Of a stretch of DNA of 64,000 nucleotides, positions 50,066 to 61,217 are shown piece after piece (within the stretch, counting starts at the first letter, position 1; every line of letters starts with the position of its first letter). Location: assembly GCF_013347965.1 (NCBI RefSeq), contig NZ_CP048810.1:2046001-2110000 (forward strand), read 5' to 3'. Source of the stretch: Pseudomonas bijieensis (GTDB taxonomy: Bacteria; Pseudomonadota; Gammaproteobacteria; Pseudomonadales; Pseudomonadaceae). The translations under genes and the position numbers were made by a program. The notes beneath the pieces are model-generated. The model saw only the letters and a list, made by a program, of their open reading frames with translations. It ran no database searches and had not been told where the DNA came from.

Positions 50066-52135
50066 TTATGAGCCCTGGGTGACCGGGGCCTCGACAGGTT
50101 CGATAGTATCGTGACGGACCACGGCGCCGAACTGTTGCATCATCTGCTGGATGAATGGATCACTGTGGATCGACTCTTCGGCTTCGCGCTGACGGTCGGC
50201 ACGGCGACGGGACGCGGCCTGGGCCGGGGTCTCCTGCTCGGGCTTGATCAGCTCGATGGTCAACGTCAGGGTGCGCTGGTGGTACTGGTTCAGTGCATCG
50301 TTGAGGCGACGCTGCTGGGTCGCGTTGAACAATGCGCTGTGGGCCGGGTCCAGGTGCAACAGCCAGTGGTCGCCTTCCACGGAGATCAGCGTGCAGTTGG
50401 CGGCGATGCTACCGGTCATGCCGCTGATCGGCAGTCGAGGGAACAGTTCCAGCCATTGCAGGGCCAGCCCGGTGGCCGGCATCGCCGCCGGTTCCGGCTC
50501 GGGCTCCGGGGCCGGCTCTGCGGCGTGCTCGCTGGCCAGGTCGTCCAGGTAGCTGTAGGCCGAATCCATGTCCGGCTCGATGTAATCCTCGTCCAGCTGC
50601 GGCTCATCGTCCAGGTCGATGCCCGGCGTGGCGACGTCGACGTCGGCCACTGTGGGCTCGGGCACTGGCGCGACGACCCATTCCGGCGCATCGGGTACCA
50701 CGCTGTCGGGCGTTGGCAATGGCATCGGCGGCAACTCAGGCTGCTCGGCGATGGTCTCCAGGACCGGCTCCACGGCGGGTTGCTGGACGACCTCCGGCTC
50801 GACCGGATCGTTCCAGGGCAGGTCGACCACGGCTTCGACGACAGGTTCGGGCGCCGCCTCGACGACCGGTTCGGGTTCCGGCTCAGGGGCCGTGACAACG
50901 GGTGTCGGGGTCGGTTGTGCCACAGGCGCGTCCGGAGCCGAAGCCACTGCCGGCGCAACGACGGGCGCGGCAGCCACTGGCTTGGCGGAATCAGCTGTGG
51001 CCTGGCTGATCCCCACTGGCTTTAGCGGCTGCCTCGGGGCGTCCGCCGTGTCGGCTGGCCGGAACGCCAGCATTCGCAACAGGACCATTTCGAAGCCGCC
51101 GCGCGGATCCGGCGCCAGGGGCAGGTCGCGACGGCCAATCAGGCCCATCTGGTAATAGAACTGCACGTCTTCGGCCGGCAGCGCCTGAGCCAGGGCCAGT
51201 ACGCGATCACGGTCGCCATGGCCGTTGTCGACACCGTCCGGCAAGGCCTGGGCGATGGCGACACGGTGCAGCACGTTGAGGATTTCCGAGAGCACGCCAT
51301 TCCAGTCCGGCCCCTGCTCGGCCAGGTGACGCACGGCCTCGAGCAGCGCCTTGGCGTCGCCTTCGATCAGCGCCTGCAACACGTCATAGACCTGGCCGTG
51401 ATCGAGAGTACCGAGCATGGCCCGGACATCGGCGGCCATGACCTTGCCTTCACCGAAAGCGATGGCCTGGTCGGTCAGGCTCATGGCATCGCGCATCGAA
51501 CCATCGGCGGCGCGGCCCAGCAGCCACAGCGCATCGTCCTCGAAGGGCACGTTCTCGACGCCCAGTACGTGCGTCAGGTGCTCGACGACCCGTTCCGGCG
51601 TCATGTTCTTGAGGGAGAACTGCAGGCATCGCGACAAAATCGTTGCAGGAAGTTTCTGCGGGTCAGTGGTCGCCAGGATGAACTTGACGTAGGGCGGCGG
51701 CTCCTCGAGGGTCTTGAGCAGCGCATTGAAAGAATGGCTGGAGAGCATGTGCACTTCGTCGATCAGGTAGACCTTGAAGCGCCCACGGCTCGGCGCGTAC
51801 TGCACGTTATCGAGCAGTTCGCGGGTGTCTTCGACCTTGGTGCGGCTGGCGGCGTCGATCTCGATCAGATCGACGAAACGGCCCTCGTCGATTTCCCGGC
51901 AGACCGAGCACTCGCCGCAAGGCGTCGAGGTGATGCCGGTTTCACAGTTCAGGCACTTGGCGATAATCCGCGCGATGGTGGTCTTGCCCACGCCGCGGGT
52001 ACCCGTGAACAGGTAGGCATGGTGCAGCCGCTGGCTGTCCAAGGCATTGATCAGAGCCTTGAGCACATGGGTCTGGCCGACCATTTCGCGGAACGAGCGC
52101 GGACGCCATTTACGTGCAAGAACCTGATAACTCAT
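50066..52135 (-). CDS. dnaX: DNA polymerase III subunits gamma/tau
   Basis: The 689-residue clamp-loader ATPase has Walker A GTRGVGKTT, a zinc site (CLNCETGITSTPCGECSVC), LIDEVHMLS and the SRC sensor in domains I-III. A long acidic, Pro/Ala/Val-rich linker and the tau C-terminal domain that binds the polymerase follow. I saw no A-AAA-AAG slippery site, so a gamma form by the E. coli mechanism is not evident. The start at 52135 gives MSYQVLARKWRP. Confidence 0.96.
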   Translation of the reverse strand: MSYQVLARKWRPRSFREMVGQTHVLKALINALDSQRLHHAYLFTGTRGVGKTTIARIIAKCLNCETGITSTPCGECSVCREIDEGRFVDLIEIDAASRTKVEDTRELLDNVQYAPSRGRFKVYLIDEVHMLSSHSFNALLKTLEEPPPYVKFILATTDPQKLPATILSRCLQFSLKNMTPERVVEHLTHVLGVENVPFEDDALWLLGRAADGSMRDAMSLTDQAIAFGEGKVMAADVRAMLGTLDHGQVYDVLQALIEGDAKALLEAVRHLAEQGPDWNGVLSEILNVLHRVAIAQALPDGVDNGHGDRDRVLALAQALPAEDVQFYYQMGLIGRRDLPLAPDPRGGFEMVLLRMLAFRPADTADAPRQPLKPVGISQATADSAKPVAAAPVVAPAVASAPDAPVAQPTPTPVVTAPEPEPEPVVEAAPEPVVEAVVDLPWNDPVEPEVVQQPAVEPVLETIAEQPELPPMPLPTPDSVVPDAPEWVVAPVPEPTVADVDVATPGIDLDDEPQLDEDYIEPDMDSAYSYLDDLASEHAAEPAPEPEPEPAAMPATGLALQWLELFPRLPISGMTGSIAANCTLISVEGDHWLLHLDPAHSALFNATQQRRLNDALNQYHQRTLTLTIELIKPEQETPAQAASRRRADRQREAEESIHSDPFIQQMMQQFGAVVRHDTIEPVEAPVTQGS

Positions 52136-52277
52136 CGAAAACCGTCGCAACGAAGGAACATAAGCGGCTAATGCTAGCGGAGCAGGGGCGAAATTGCATC
52201 CGGTGTGCTCGTCTAATCTGACTAAGATTGGTCAAGGACTCGGTTGTCGACGCGGTTTTGTACAGTCAGGAGAGTTT

Positions 52278-53048
52278 ATGCGCTCAGCCATGGGGGCTTT
52301 GCTGTTGTTGGGTACCAGTTGCTTTGCCGAGGAAGGCCCCTTGCGCTTCGCCGTTACCGACGGCTGGGCGATGCCCATGGTGCAGATCGAACGAGGTCGG
52401 CCGATTCAGGGCATCATTCCCGACATCATGACAAGCCTGGCGACCCAGGTAGGGCTGCCGGCGCAATTCCACGTCCTGTCCCGCGCCCGGCTGGACGGCG
52501 CCATGAAACACGGCGAAATCGACCTGCGCTGTTATGTCAGCCCCGACTGGGTGAAGGACAGTGGCGATTATTTGTGGAGCATCCCGTTGTTTTTCCAGCG
52601 TGACCTGCTCGTCGCCACGGCAAGCACCCCTGCGGCGGTCACACCCGCAACGTTGCCGGAACAAGCCATCGGCACGGTGCTCGGCTATACCTACCCGACC
52701 TTGCAACCCTTGTTCGACAGCGGCCAACTGCACCGAGACGACGCCCGCAGCCAGGAACAAGTGCTGGCGAAACTGCTGGCCGGACGTTATCGCTACGGGA
52801 TCAGTAACCAATGGGCACTGGACTGGTTCAATCAACGCCATACCGCCGATCGACAACTCCATGAAGTGGCGGTACTCCAGGAACAGCAGTTGAGCTGTTA
52901 CGTGCGCAACGATCCGAGCATCCCGGCGCAACGCATCCTGAGGACATTGCTGACCATGAAGACATCCGGGGAGATCGACGCAATCATCCAGCTTTATACC
53001 GGTCGCAGTGACGTATCGCCGGCCAGCAGCAACACACCCTCTCCCTGA
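52278..53048 (+). CDS. Periplasmic substrate-binding protein (SBP_bac_3-like)
   Basis: A 256-residue protein with a signal peptide (MRSAMGALLLLGTSCFA) and the layout of family-3 solute-binding proteins: PLRFAVTDGWAMPMVQIERG, then GIIPDIMTSLATQVGLP and the lobe around IGTVLGYTYPTLQPLF. No transporter genes lie nearby, so it may work alone or with distant genes. AGGAG precedes the ATG at 52278. Its last 55 bp overlap the 3' end of the GGDEF-EAL gene on the other strand. Confidence 0.8.
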   Translation: MRSAMGALLLLGTSCFAEEGPLRFAVTDGWAMPMVQIERGRPIQGIIPDIMTSLATQVGLPAQFHVLSRARLDGAMKHGEIDLRCYVSPDWVKDSGDYLWSIPLFFQRDLLVATASTPAAVTPATLPEQAIGTVLGYTYPTLQPLFDSGQLHRDDARSQEQVLAKLLAGRYRYGISNQWALDWFNQRHTADRQLHEVAVLQEQQLSCYVRNDPSIPAQRILRTLLTMKTSGEIDAIIQLYTGRSDVSPASSNTPSP

Positions 53049-54754
53049 TCGCCGGGTCGCTGCCGCCATTGCGCCGGCGGGATGAACCCCAGGACCCAGT
53101 CGGGGATCTGTTCGGGCGGCATGGGCCGGGCGATGAAGTAACCTTGGGCCACCTCACAGCCCAGGCGCAGCAGCAACTGGCCATGCTCCAGGCTGTCCAG
53201 GCCCTCGGCGACCACCTCACGGCCAAACGCCCGGGCCAGGCCGATCACCGCTTCGGTCAGCGCCAGGTCGTCCTGGTCGTCGAGAATGTCGCGGACAAAG
53301 GTCTTGTCGATCTTGATGGTCTGCGTGCGCAGGTGCTTGAGGTCGTTGAGCGAGCAGTAGCCGGTGCCGAAACCACCCAGTGAAAAACCCACGCCCAACG
53401 CCTGGCAGGCCTGGAGGCAAGCGCTGACGTGTGCAAGGTTCTCCACCGCGACGGATTCGACAATCTGCAGATCCAACAGCCGTGGCGGTACCGCCGGATG
53501 CCGCTCCAGCACCTGACGCAACCGCTCGACAAAATCCGCCCGCTGGAAATGCCGCGCCGAGATATTGATGCTCACCGGCCAGCCCTGCCCCGCCTGCTGC
53601 CATTGCTGCAATTGGATGAGTACCTGCTCCATGACCCACTCGCCGATCTCGACGATCAGGTCAGTCTCTTCCACCAGGGGCAGGAACTCCCGAGGCGGCA
53701 CCAGGCCACGTTGCGGGTGCTTCCAGCGCAGCAGCGCCTCGAGGCCGACCACGGTGCCATGGCGCATATTGACCTTGGGCTGGAAATGCAGCCGCAGCTC
53801 ATTACCGGCCAATGCCTGGCGGACCCGCTCGACAGTCTGGTAAGTGGCTCGCACTTCCTTGTCCCGGGACACATCGAACAAGTGGAAACGATTGCGACCG
53901 CTTTGCTTGGCCACGTACATCGCCTGGTCAGCGTGGCGCAACAAGGTCTCGGCGTCTTCGTTGTCCCATGGGAACAGCGTGACACCAATGCTGGCGAAAA
54001 CCTTGATGTCCTTGCCGTCGATGCCATAAGGCATGGAAACGGCGATCAACACCCGGTTCAAGGCAGCATGTAATTCATCCATCCCACGCACATGGCGCAG
54101 CACCAGCACGAACTCGTCCCCACCCAGCCGTGCTACCACGTCCTCGCCACGCACAATGCTGCGCAGGCGCCTGGCAACTTCCACCAGCAGCCGATCGCCG
54201 CTGGCATGACCATAGCCGTCATTGACGGCCTTGAAGCCATCGAGGTCGAGCATGCACACCGCCAGGGGCAGGTTCTCCGCGCGTGAAAACTCCAGGGCCT
54301 GGTCCAGCAGTTCGGACAGATAAGTGCGGTTGGGCAGCCCGGTCAGCACATCGTGCCCTACCCGCCATTGCAGCGAATGCAGCAGGCGCCGCTTTTCGCT
54401 GACGTCGAAGCGAATCGCCAGGTAGCGTTCAATTTGCCCGGTCTCGTCGTCGATCACCGGCACCAACGTGGTGTCGACCCAGTGCAGCGTACCGTCCTTG
54501 GCCCGGTTGCAGATCTCCCCTTTCCAGACCTGGCCCAGGGCAATGGTGCGCCACATGGCGCTGAAGAACTCGTCAGGGTGTTGGCCGGAATTGAGCAGGC
54601 GATGGTTCGCTCCCAACAACTCATCGCGCCGGTAACCAAAAAGGCTGCAAAATTGATCGTTGACGTAGGTGATGCGCCCGCTCAGATCGGTTTCGGAAAA
54701 AATCGCGGCGGCGTCAACGGCTCTGCGGTACTTCTTATCCATCGAAGCAGTCAT
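52994..54754 (-). CDS. PAS–GGDEF–EAL protein with a degenerate EAL domain
   Basis: A soluble 586-residue protein: PAS domain (about 10-120), GGDEF (about 130-300) with intact GGDEF at 211-215 and I-site R202-x2-D205, then EAL (about 310-555). Several EAL catalytic positions are altered: Gln430 for the Glu of the xLEITES motif, Gly460-Gly461 for the Asp pair of DDFGTGYSSL, and Asp520 for the Glu of EGVE. It is therefore probably a diguanylate cyclase without phosphodiesterase activity. The start is uncertain: ATG 54754 or 54742, both weakly supported; the frame opens further with a TTG at 54799. Confidence 0.9.
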   Translation of the reverse strand: MTASMDKKYRRAVDAAAIFSETDLSGRITYVNDQFCSLFGYRRDELLGANHRLLNSGQHPDEFFSAMWRTIALGQVWKGEICNRAKDGTLHWVDTTLVPVIDDETGQIERYLAIRFDVSEKRRLLHSLQWRVGHDVLTGLPNRTYLSELLDQALEFSRAENLPLAVCMLDLDGFKAVNDGYGHASGDRLLVEVARRLRSIVRGEDVVARLGGDEFVLVLRHVRGMDELHAALNRVLIAVSMPYGIDGKDIKVFASIGVTLFPWDNEDAETLLRHADQAMYVAKQSGRNRFHLFDVSRDKEVRATYQTVERVRQALAGNELRLHFQPKVNMRHGTVVGLEALLRWKHPQRGLVPPREFLPLVEETDLIVEIGEWVMEQVLIQLQQWQQAGQGWPVSINISARHFQRADFVERLRQVLERHPAVPPRLLDLQIVESVAVENLAHVSACLQACQALGVGFSLGGFGTGYCSLNDLKHLRTQTIKIDKTFVRDILDDQDDLALTEAVIGLARAFGREVVAEGLDSLEHGQLLLRLGCEVAQGYFIARPMPPEQIPDWVLGFIPPAQWRQRPGDQGEGVLLLAGDTSLRPV

Positions 54755-55080
54755 CCATGAGTCAGGCTCATTTGTCGCGCGCGGTTGCACCGCCTTCAAG
54801 ACAGGCGAAAATCAACTAGGCTCAAACACTTTGAGAAAAGCCGGAGCGCGGGTCCTGGTGGTGCCAAGGTAAGGCTTCAGCCCTTGCCTTGTATCGCGGC
54901 AAGAAACGCAAGGACCGGTCTGCGCGCACACCCAGGCTTCTGAAGCAGGTCACCAAATGCCCGTGCCAAAGGCCGATTCTACGAAACACATCACACTTTG
55001 CAAAGCAAGGTGATGGATCACGCGGTTGCCTAATGCGAAAATCTATCGTTAAGTTCTTGATTCTAAATGGGAATTAAGCG
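54755..55080. other. Gene-free spacer before the XRE gene
   Basis: About 325 bp with no credible gene. It contains an imperfect hairpin (CAAGGTAAGGC / GCCCTTGCCTTG, 54865-54891) without a T-run and a 62-codon TTG-started frame (54889-55077) with no ribosome site. The DNA becomes AT-richer towards 55080. Confidence 0.5.
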
Positions 55081-55395
55081 ATGCAAATTTCAAGTTTGGG
55101 TCCAGCCATCAGACGCTACCGCAAAGTAGCGGGGCTTACTCAGGCTGAACTTGGCGAAAAAACCGGTTTTGACCCCAAAACCATCAGCCGCTTCGAAACC
55201 GGCACCTACACCCCCAGCGTCGAAGCCTTGTTCCTGCTTGCCAATGTGCTGGATGTACAACTGAAAGCCTTTTTTGCCGACATGGGCGATGAGGACGAAC
55301 AGCGGGCGTATCTATTCGGTGTCATACACAGAGCCACCCCGAAGGATCTGGGAAAGCTGATCGCAGCGGTCGACCAGGCCTTGTCCAAGCCTTGA
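55081..55395 (+). CDS. XRE-family transcriptional regulator
   Basis: The 104-residue protein has an N-terminal lambda-Cro-type helix-turn-helix (IRRYRKVAGLTQAELGEKTG, then PKTISRFETGTYTPSVEAL, about residues 8-62) and a short C-terminal tail. Single-domain XRE proteins often control phage genes or small neighbouring operons; no target is evident here. GGGAA lies near the ATG. A perfect 18-bp stem terminator follows. Confidence 0.88.
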   Translation: MQISSLGPAIRRYRKVAGLTQAELGEKTGFDPKTISRFETGTYTPSVEALFLLANVLDVQLKAFFADMGDEDEQRAYLFGVIHRATPKDLGKLIAAVDQALSKP

Positions 55396-55404
55396 CGCCA
55401 TGAA

Positions 55405-55447
55405 AGAGAAGCCTGGCCTGTCAATGCGAGACAGGCCAGGCTTCTCT
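55405..55447 (+). terminator. Terminator with a perfect 18-bp stem
   Basis: AGAGAAGCCTGGCCTGTC pairs perfectly with the sequence at 55430-55447 around a seven-base loop; only TTT follows. Confidence 0.75.
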
Positions 55448-55593
55448 TTGCTCGCTTGCCCAATTCCGAGGGCGACGCAAGACATAATGTCACGTTGACA
55501 TCGTCCACCACGAACCCGGACTATCAACGCGCTGATTCCTGCGTCCCTATGACGCCTACGACTCGTCTACACAATAAAATCCCAGGGGACACC

Positions 55594-56100
55594 GTGCATA
55601 AACTTTCGATCATTCTCGTTTCGATACTCGCCACCGGCTGCACCGCCAAATACGCGCAACAAGAAGTATTCCCCAACCCTGGAAAACTTGATCGGCAAAT
55701 GCCAGTCACCATCGCCACACCAGTTGACGGCCGCTACGAAACGACACCCTATACTGCCTCCGGAGATATGACAGCTGCCGCCATCAAGACGGCATTCTCT
55801 TATTACACCAACCGTGTGACGGTAACGGGCACGTGCCATGAATTGAACTGCCTGAGGCAGAACAACCCTTCGGGCTACTACGTCATCCCGGAAATCCTCC
55901 ATTGGGAAGAACGCGCCACAGAATGGTCGGGCCTCCCCGACAAGATTGAAGTGAAGCTCGCCATTTATGGCTCGACTGGAACACAGCCGCTGGGGTCTGC
56001 GATCCTGTCCGGTAAAAGCAAGTGGGCGACTTTCGGCGGGGATCATCCACAGGATCTTTTACAAGAGCCGATTAATGAGTATGTGAAAGCTCAGTACTGA
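55594..56100 (+). CDS. Outer-membrane lipoprotein, DUF4823-like
   Basis: A 168-residue lipoprotein. The signal peptide ends in the lipobox LATGC (residues 13-17 after a GTG start), so the mature protein is anchored by Cys17. Downstream segments (VIPEILHWEERATEWSGLPD, SAILSGKSKWATFGGDHPQD, LLQEPINEYVKAQY) resemble DUF4823 proteins of pseudomonads, a family with no known role. AGGGGA precedes the GTG at 55594. The longer ATG frame from 55456 lacks a ribosome site and would hide the signal peptide. Confidence 0.8.
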   Translation: MHKLSIILVSILATGCTAKYAQQEVFPNPGKLDRQMPVTIATPVDGRYETTPYTASGDMTAAAIKTAFSYYTNRVTVTGTCHELNCLRQNNPSGYYVIPEILHWEERATEWSGLPDKIEVKLAIYGSTGTQPLGSAILSGKSKWATFGGDHPQDLLQEPINEYVKAQY

Positions 56101-56267
56101 CTGTAGGGGCCCGTCCTGCCGGTGCACAGGGCCGCCCTCCTTATCGACGCTCGATTGCCCTACCCGGCCAAAACCCGGACAGCAGAAAGCACCGATCGAT
56201 ATCGATCAGCAAAACGAAAGGAAATTCTGAATTTGGCAAACCTTGCGAACGAAGGCTTGGGCGTTAT

Positions 56268-56381
56268 GGAGGCAACCCCACCAGCCACACCCCGGCACAC
56301 AATGTTCCCGCTGTGGCTGCTTCCTTCCGGATCTGACCAGGTTCACGGGTAATCGTTGCGGGGGGACCGATGGGGTCACCA
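56268..56381 (-). ncRNA. ffs: 4.5S RNA (bacterial small SRP RNA)
   Basis: The minus strand carries the diagnostic SRP domain GATCCGGAAGGAAGCAGCC with the GGAA tetraloop, and the ends pair (GACCCCA near the 5' end with TGGGGTT near the 3' end). The RNA joins Ffh to target proteins to the membrane. The base before UCC in the symmetric loop is A rather than the usual G (GGTCAGATCC). The position beside dnaX and ligA matches other Pseudomonas. Ends are approximate. Confidence 0.93.
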
Positions 56382-56412
56382 TAACGATGCCCGCCTGACG
56401 GCGAGCCGCGCC

Positions 56413-56440
56413 ATTGTACCTATCTGACGAGAAGTTACAA
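56413..56440 (-). promoter_or_regulatory. ffs promoter
   Basis: On the minus strand TTGTAA (56440-56435) and TACAAT (56418-56413) are 16 bp apart, placing a start near 56406, about 25 bases before the mature 4.5S 5' end. Confidence 0.65.
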
Positions 56441-56542
56441 CCGTTCGTACCAGATAAAAAAACTGAAGATGTTCAAGCACTTGCTGTGGGGTGCTTGCTC
56501 TGGCGTCGGCACATCCGACAGGAAGGCAAGCTAACCTGCCGC

Positions 56543-56701
56543 CATCGTGAGCAAGCTCGCTCCCACATGAGTTCTCTAGTGTTCACAGATCCAGCGCTCT
56601 GCCCAGGTCCCTTATGGGAGCGAGCCTGCTCGCGATAGCGCTGGATCAGCTTGCATTGATGTTGAATGAACCTCCGTCATCGCGAGCAGGCTCGCTCCCA
56701 C
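56543..56701. repeat. Cluster of three REP units
   Basis: A single unit (CATCGTGAGCAAGCTCGCTC, 56543-56568) is followed by an inverted pair (56613-56701). The cluster lies about 100 bp upstream of the ffs promoter. Confidence 0.85.
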
Positions 56702-56797
56702 GGAAAAACTGCGGTAAAGCTTTAATCGATTGAATCTTTTAACCAATACTTACGAACAACTACAAACATTGCATCATTGTCGATATTAAATGGCCGA

Positions 56798-57160
56798 TCA
56801 TGACGACGTATTACAAACCACCACTGGGCAGAACGGCCCATACTCACCATTGGAAGCTTGAGCCCGAACTTGAACATTGAAATAAACAGGTCGGGATCCC
56901 CCACTGACGCCTATCTCATGCTGGTACCAGCCGCGTCCGTCCGGTTTCACTTGGGTTGCGGGAACGAACTGCGGCTGTCCAGTTGCCACCGCTGTTACTT
57001 TAAACGTGTGCCCCGCAATCTGATCGGGCCGGACATTATCCGAAATTTGCCAGGCTAATATAATGGTGTATTGGCTCTGTCCGGCCTGGGAAAGTCTCCG
57101 AGGCGCATTGGGAATGGTTGTCGCTTTATCTGCTTCATCATGTTTCATCGTATTATCCAT
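56798..57160 (-). CDS. Orphan hypothetical protein in low-GC DNA
   Basis: About 120 residues starting MDNTMKHDEADKATTIPNAP, followed by a beta-rich-looking segment (YTIILAWQISDNVRPDQIAG, YFNVQVRAQASNGEYGPFCP) that recalls a fibronectin type III-like module. There is no signal peptide. The DNA is AT-richer than its surroundings and no neighbour is related. Possible starts are ATGs at 57178, 57160 and 57148, none with a clear ribosome site. It could be a recently acquired gene; I do not recognise a family. Confidence 0.5.
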   Translation of the reverse strand: MDNTMKHDEADKATTIPNAPRRLSQAGQSQYTIILAWQISDNVRPDQIAGHTFKVTAVATGQPQFVPATQVKPDGRGWYQHEIGVSGGSRPVYFNVQVRAQASNGEYGPFCPVVVCNTSS

Positions 57161-57297
57161 AATAAATATAGCCATCATCCATGGCGGCCTTAGGGTAAAG
57201 GAAAACTTGAATATAAAACCACCATCAAAACAAATAGCATTACTTTAACGCTGCCTAGCCTCCCAACGAGGCAGGCAAACTTAGTGCGAAAACAAAG

Positions 57298-58458
57298 TTA
57301 CATAAGCACCTCATCCGCCCGACCACCCTCCTCCTGAATAACCAGATGGATGAAATGCAGCTTGGTGATGACGGCGGCGGGTACGACGAACGGATAGAAA
57401 TCCGGCTGGCCCATGCTGCGGGACAGTTCGTTGAGCATGCCAGCCAGCTCGATCCAGGCGTTGACGAATGACAGGAAGGCCGTCCCCCCAGTGTGCTCGG
57501 GGTCGTACAAGGTCTCGGGCGGAAAAGGCTGGTAGTCGATATCCATTTCCCGAGCACTCATGCCAAAACCCAGCGCCGTGTCCACCGCATCCATCATGTG
57601 CAGATAGTGAGCCCAGGTTTCCGCCCAGTCTTCCCAGGGATGCATGGTGGCGTAGGCGCTGACGTAATGGGTTTGCCAGTCCAGCGGCGCTCCCTGCTGA
57701 TAATGCCGCTCCAAGGCTGCGGAATAACTGGCGCGCTCATCGCCGAACAGCTCACGAAACGCCTCGAGCCAGTGAGTGTTGGCGATCAGCCGATCCCAGT
57801 AGTAGTGCCCCACCTCATGCCGGAAATGTCCGAGCAAGGTGCGATACGGTTCGCGCATCTGCTGGCGCACGTATTCGCGATGGGCATCGTCGGCTTCTTT
57901 GATATCGAGGGTGACCAGGCCGCTGGCGTGACCTGTGGTCGGAGGCGTGCCATCGGGATCGACGCCAATGAAATCGAAAGCCAGGCCGATATGTTCATCG
58001 ACGGTTTTCGGGATCACCGGCAAGCCGAGGGTGATCAGTTGCGCCACCAACCGGCGCTTGGCGGTTTCGACCTTGCGCCAGCGCTCGGGGTTTTCCGGGA
58101 TCGACAAATCGGGGATGGTGCGATTCAGGCTGCAGGCAATGCACAAGGCATCATGTCCGTTGGCTGGCAACAGCCAGTTGCACGCCGCCGGGGTGTCGAG
58201 GTTGGCGCAGCGGCGGAACAGTCCGGCTTGCGGGCCGGCGTCCAGCGTCCAGGTGTCGGGTTGCTCGCCGGGTTGCAAGGACGACAGGCGGCTTTGTTCA
58301 GGCTGATAGCCCAGCGCCGCCAGGCAAGCCAGGCATTGGCTGTTGCGAAAAAACAGCGACTGGCCGCAGCGACACGACCAGATTTTGCTATTGCGCGAAC
58401 GATCGCCCATGAAAGGCGCGGCAATGCGTGAGGTCAGTTGTTCGAAGAAGCGGTACAT
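57298..58458 (-). CDS. Putative zinc-binding metallopeptidase
   Basis: The 386-residue cytoplasmic protein belongs to the family named 'putative zinc-binding metallopeptidase'. It has an N-terminal zinc-ribbon-like region (Cys29, Cys31, Cys42, Cys45), a second Cys group (Cys84, Cys93, Cys106, Cys109) and the protease motif HEVGH (214-218). Glu and His residues in WEDWAETWAHYLHMMD may add the third ligand. AGGGAGAG precedes the ATG. Substrates are unknown. Confidence 0.87.
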   Translation of the reverse strand: MYRFFEQLTSRIAAPFMGDRSRNSKIWSCRCGQSLFFRNSQCLACLAALGYQPEQSRLSSLQPGEQPDTWTLDAGPQAGLFRRCANLDTPAACNWLLPANGHDALCIACSLNRTIPDLSIPENPERWRKVETAKRRLVAQLITLGLPVIPKTVDEHIGLAFDFIGVDPDGTPPTTGHASGLVTLDIKEADDAHREYVRQQMREPYRTLLGHFRHEVGHYYWDRLIANTHWLEAFRELFGDERASYSAALERHYQQGAPLDWQTHYVSAYATMHPWEDWAETWAHYLHMMDAVDTALGFGMSAREMDIDYQPFPPETLYDPEHTGGTAFLSFVNAWIELAGMLNELSRSMGQPDFYPFVVPAAVITKLHFIHLVIQEEGGRADEVLM

Positions 58459-58539
58459 GGCGATCTCTCCCTGGAGCCTGCAAGACTAGATCATCCTCTG
58501 CCCACGATCGTTCCCATGCATTGCCTGACCGGTGCCGCC

Positions 58540-58565
58540 GAGCGGGAGCAAGCTCCCTCGCCACA
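58540..58565. repeat. Single REP-like unit
   Basis: GAGCGGGAGCAAGCTCCCTC followed by GCCACA, similar to the unit at 5428-5451; it lies between ligA and the peptidase gene. Confidence 0.55.
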
Positions 58566-58599
58566 GAAACCAGAGTATTGCCCGAAGGAGCGCTCACGG

Positions 58600-60999
<2,400 letters not shown>

Positions 61000-61052
61000 T
61001 CAATCTCTTGAAATCATCGGCAGTCGGACCTGAGCCCGCCGAACATACAACC

Positions 61053-61185
61053 TGTGGCGAGGGGATTTATCCCCGCTGGGCTGCGAAGCAGTCCCAAAGC
61101 TAACGACTCAACTAGCTGATAAGGCCAAGGCGCCAGGATTTAGGGCCGCTGCGCAGCCCAGCGGGGATAAATCCCCCTCGCCACA
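61053..61185. repeat. Long inverted repeat of the GCGAGGGGATTTATCCCCGC family
   Basis: TGTGGCGAGGGGATTTATCC at 61053 and its inverse ending at 61185. It is the same pair as at 20157-20280, here between zipA and ligA. Confidence 0.85.
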
Positions 61186-61217
61186 AAAGCCCTTCAGCCA
61201 GAAAAATTCTGCCGACT

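Noticed and set aside
50066..52135. Programmed frameshift in dnaX to make the gamma subunit
   Set aside because: No slippery A-AAA-AAG heptamer was seen in the reading frame.
54889..55077. 62-codon ORF just upstream of the XRE gene
   Set aside because: Starts with TTG, has no Shine-Dalgarno sequence and shows no domain; it could not be supported.
56722..56904. 60-codon minus-strand ORF overlapping the orphan gene, considered as its frameshifted continuation
   Set aside because: The orphan frame ends naturally and the second frame has no similarity of pattern that would continue it.
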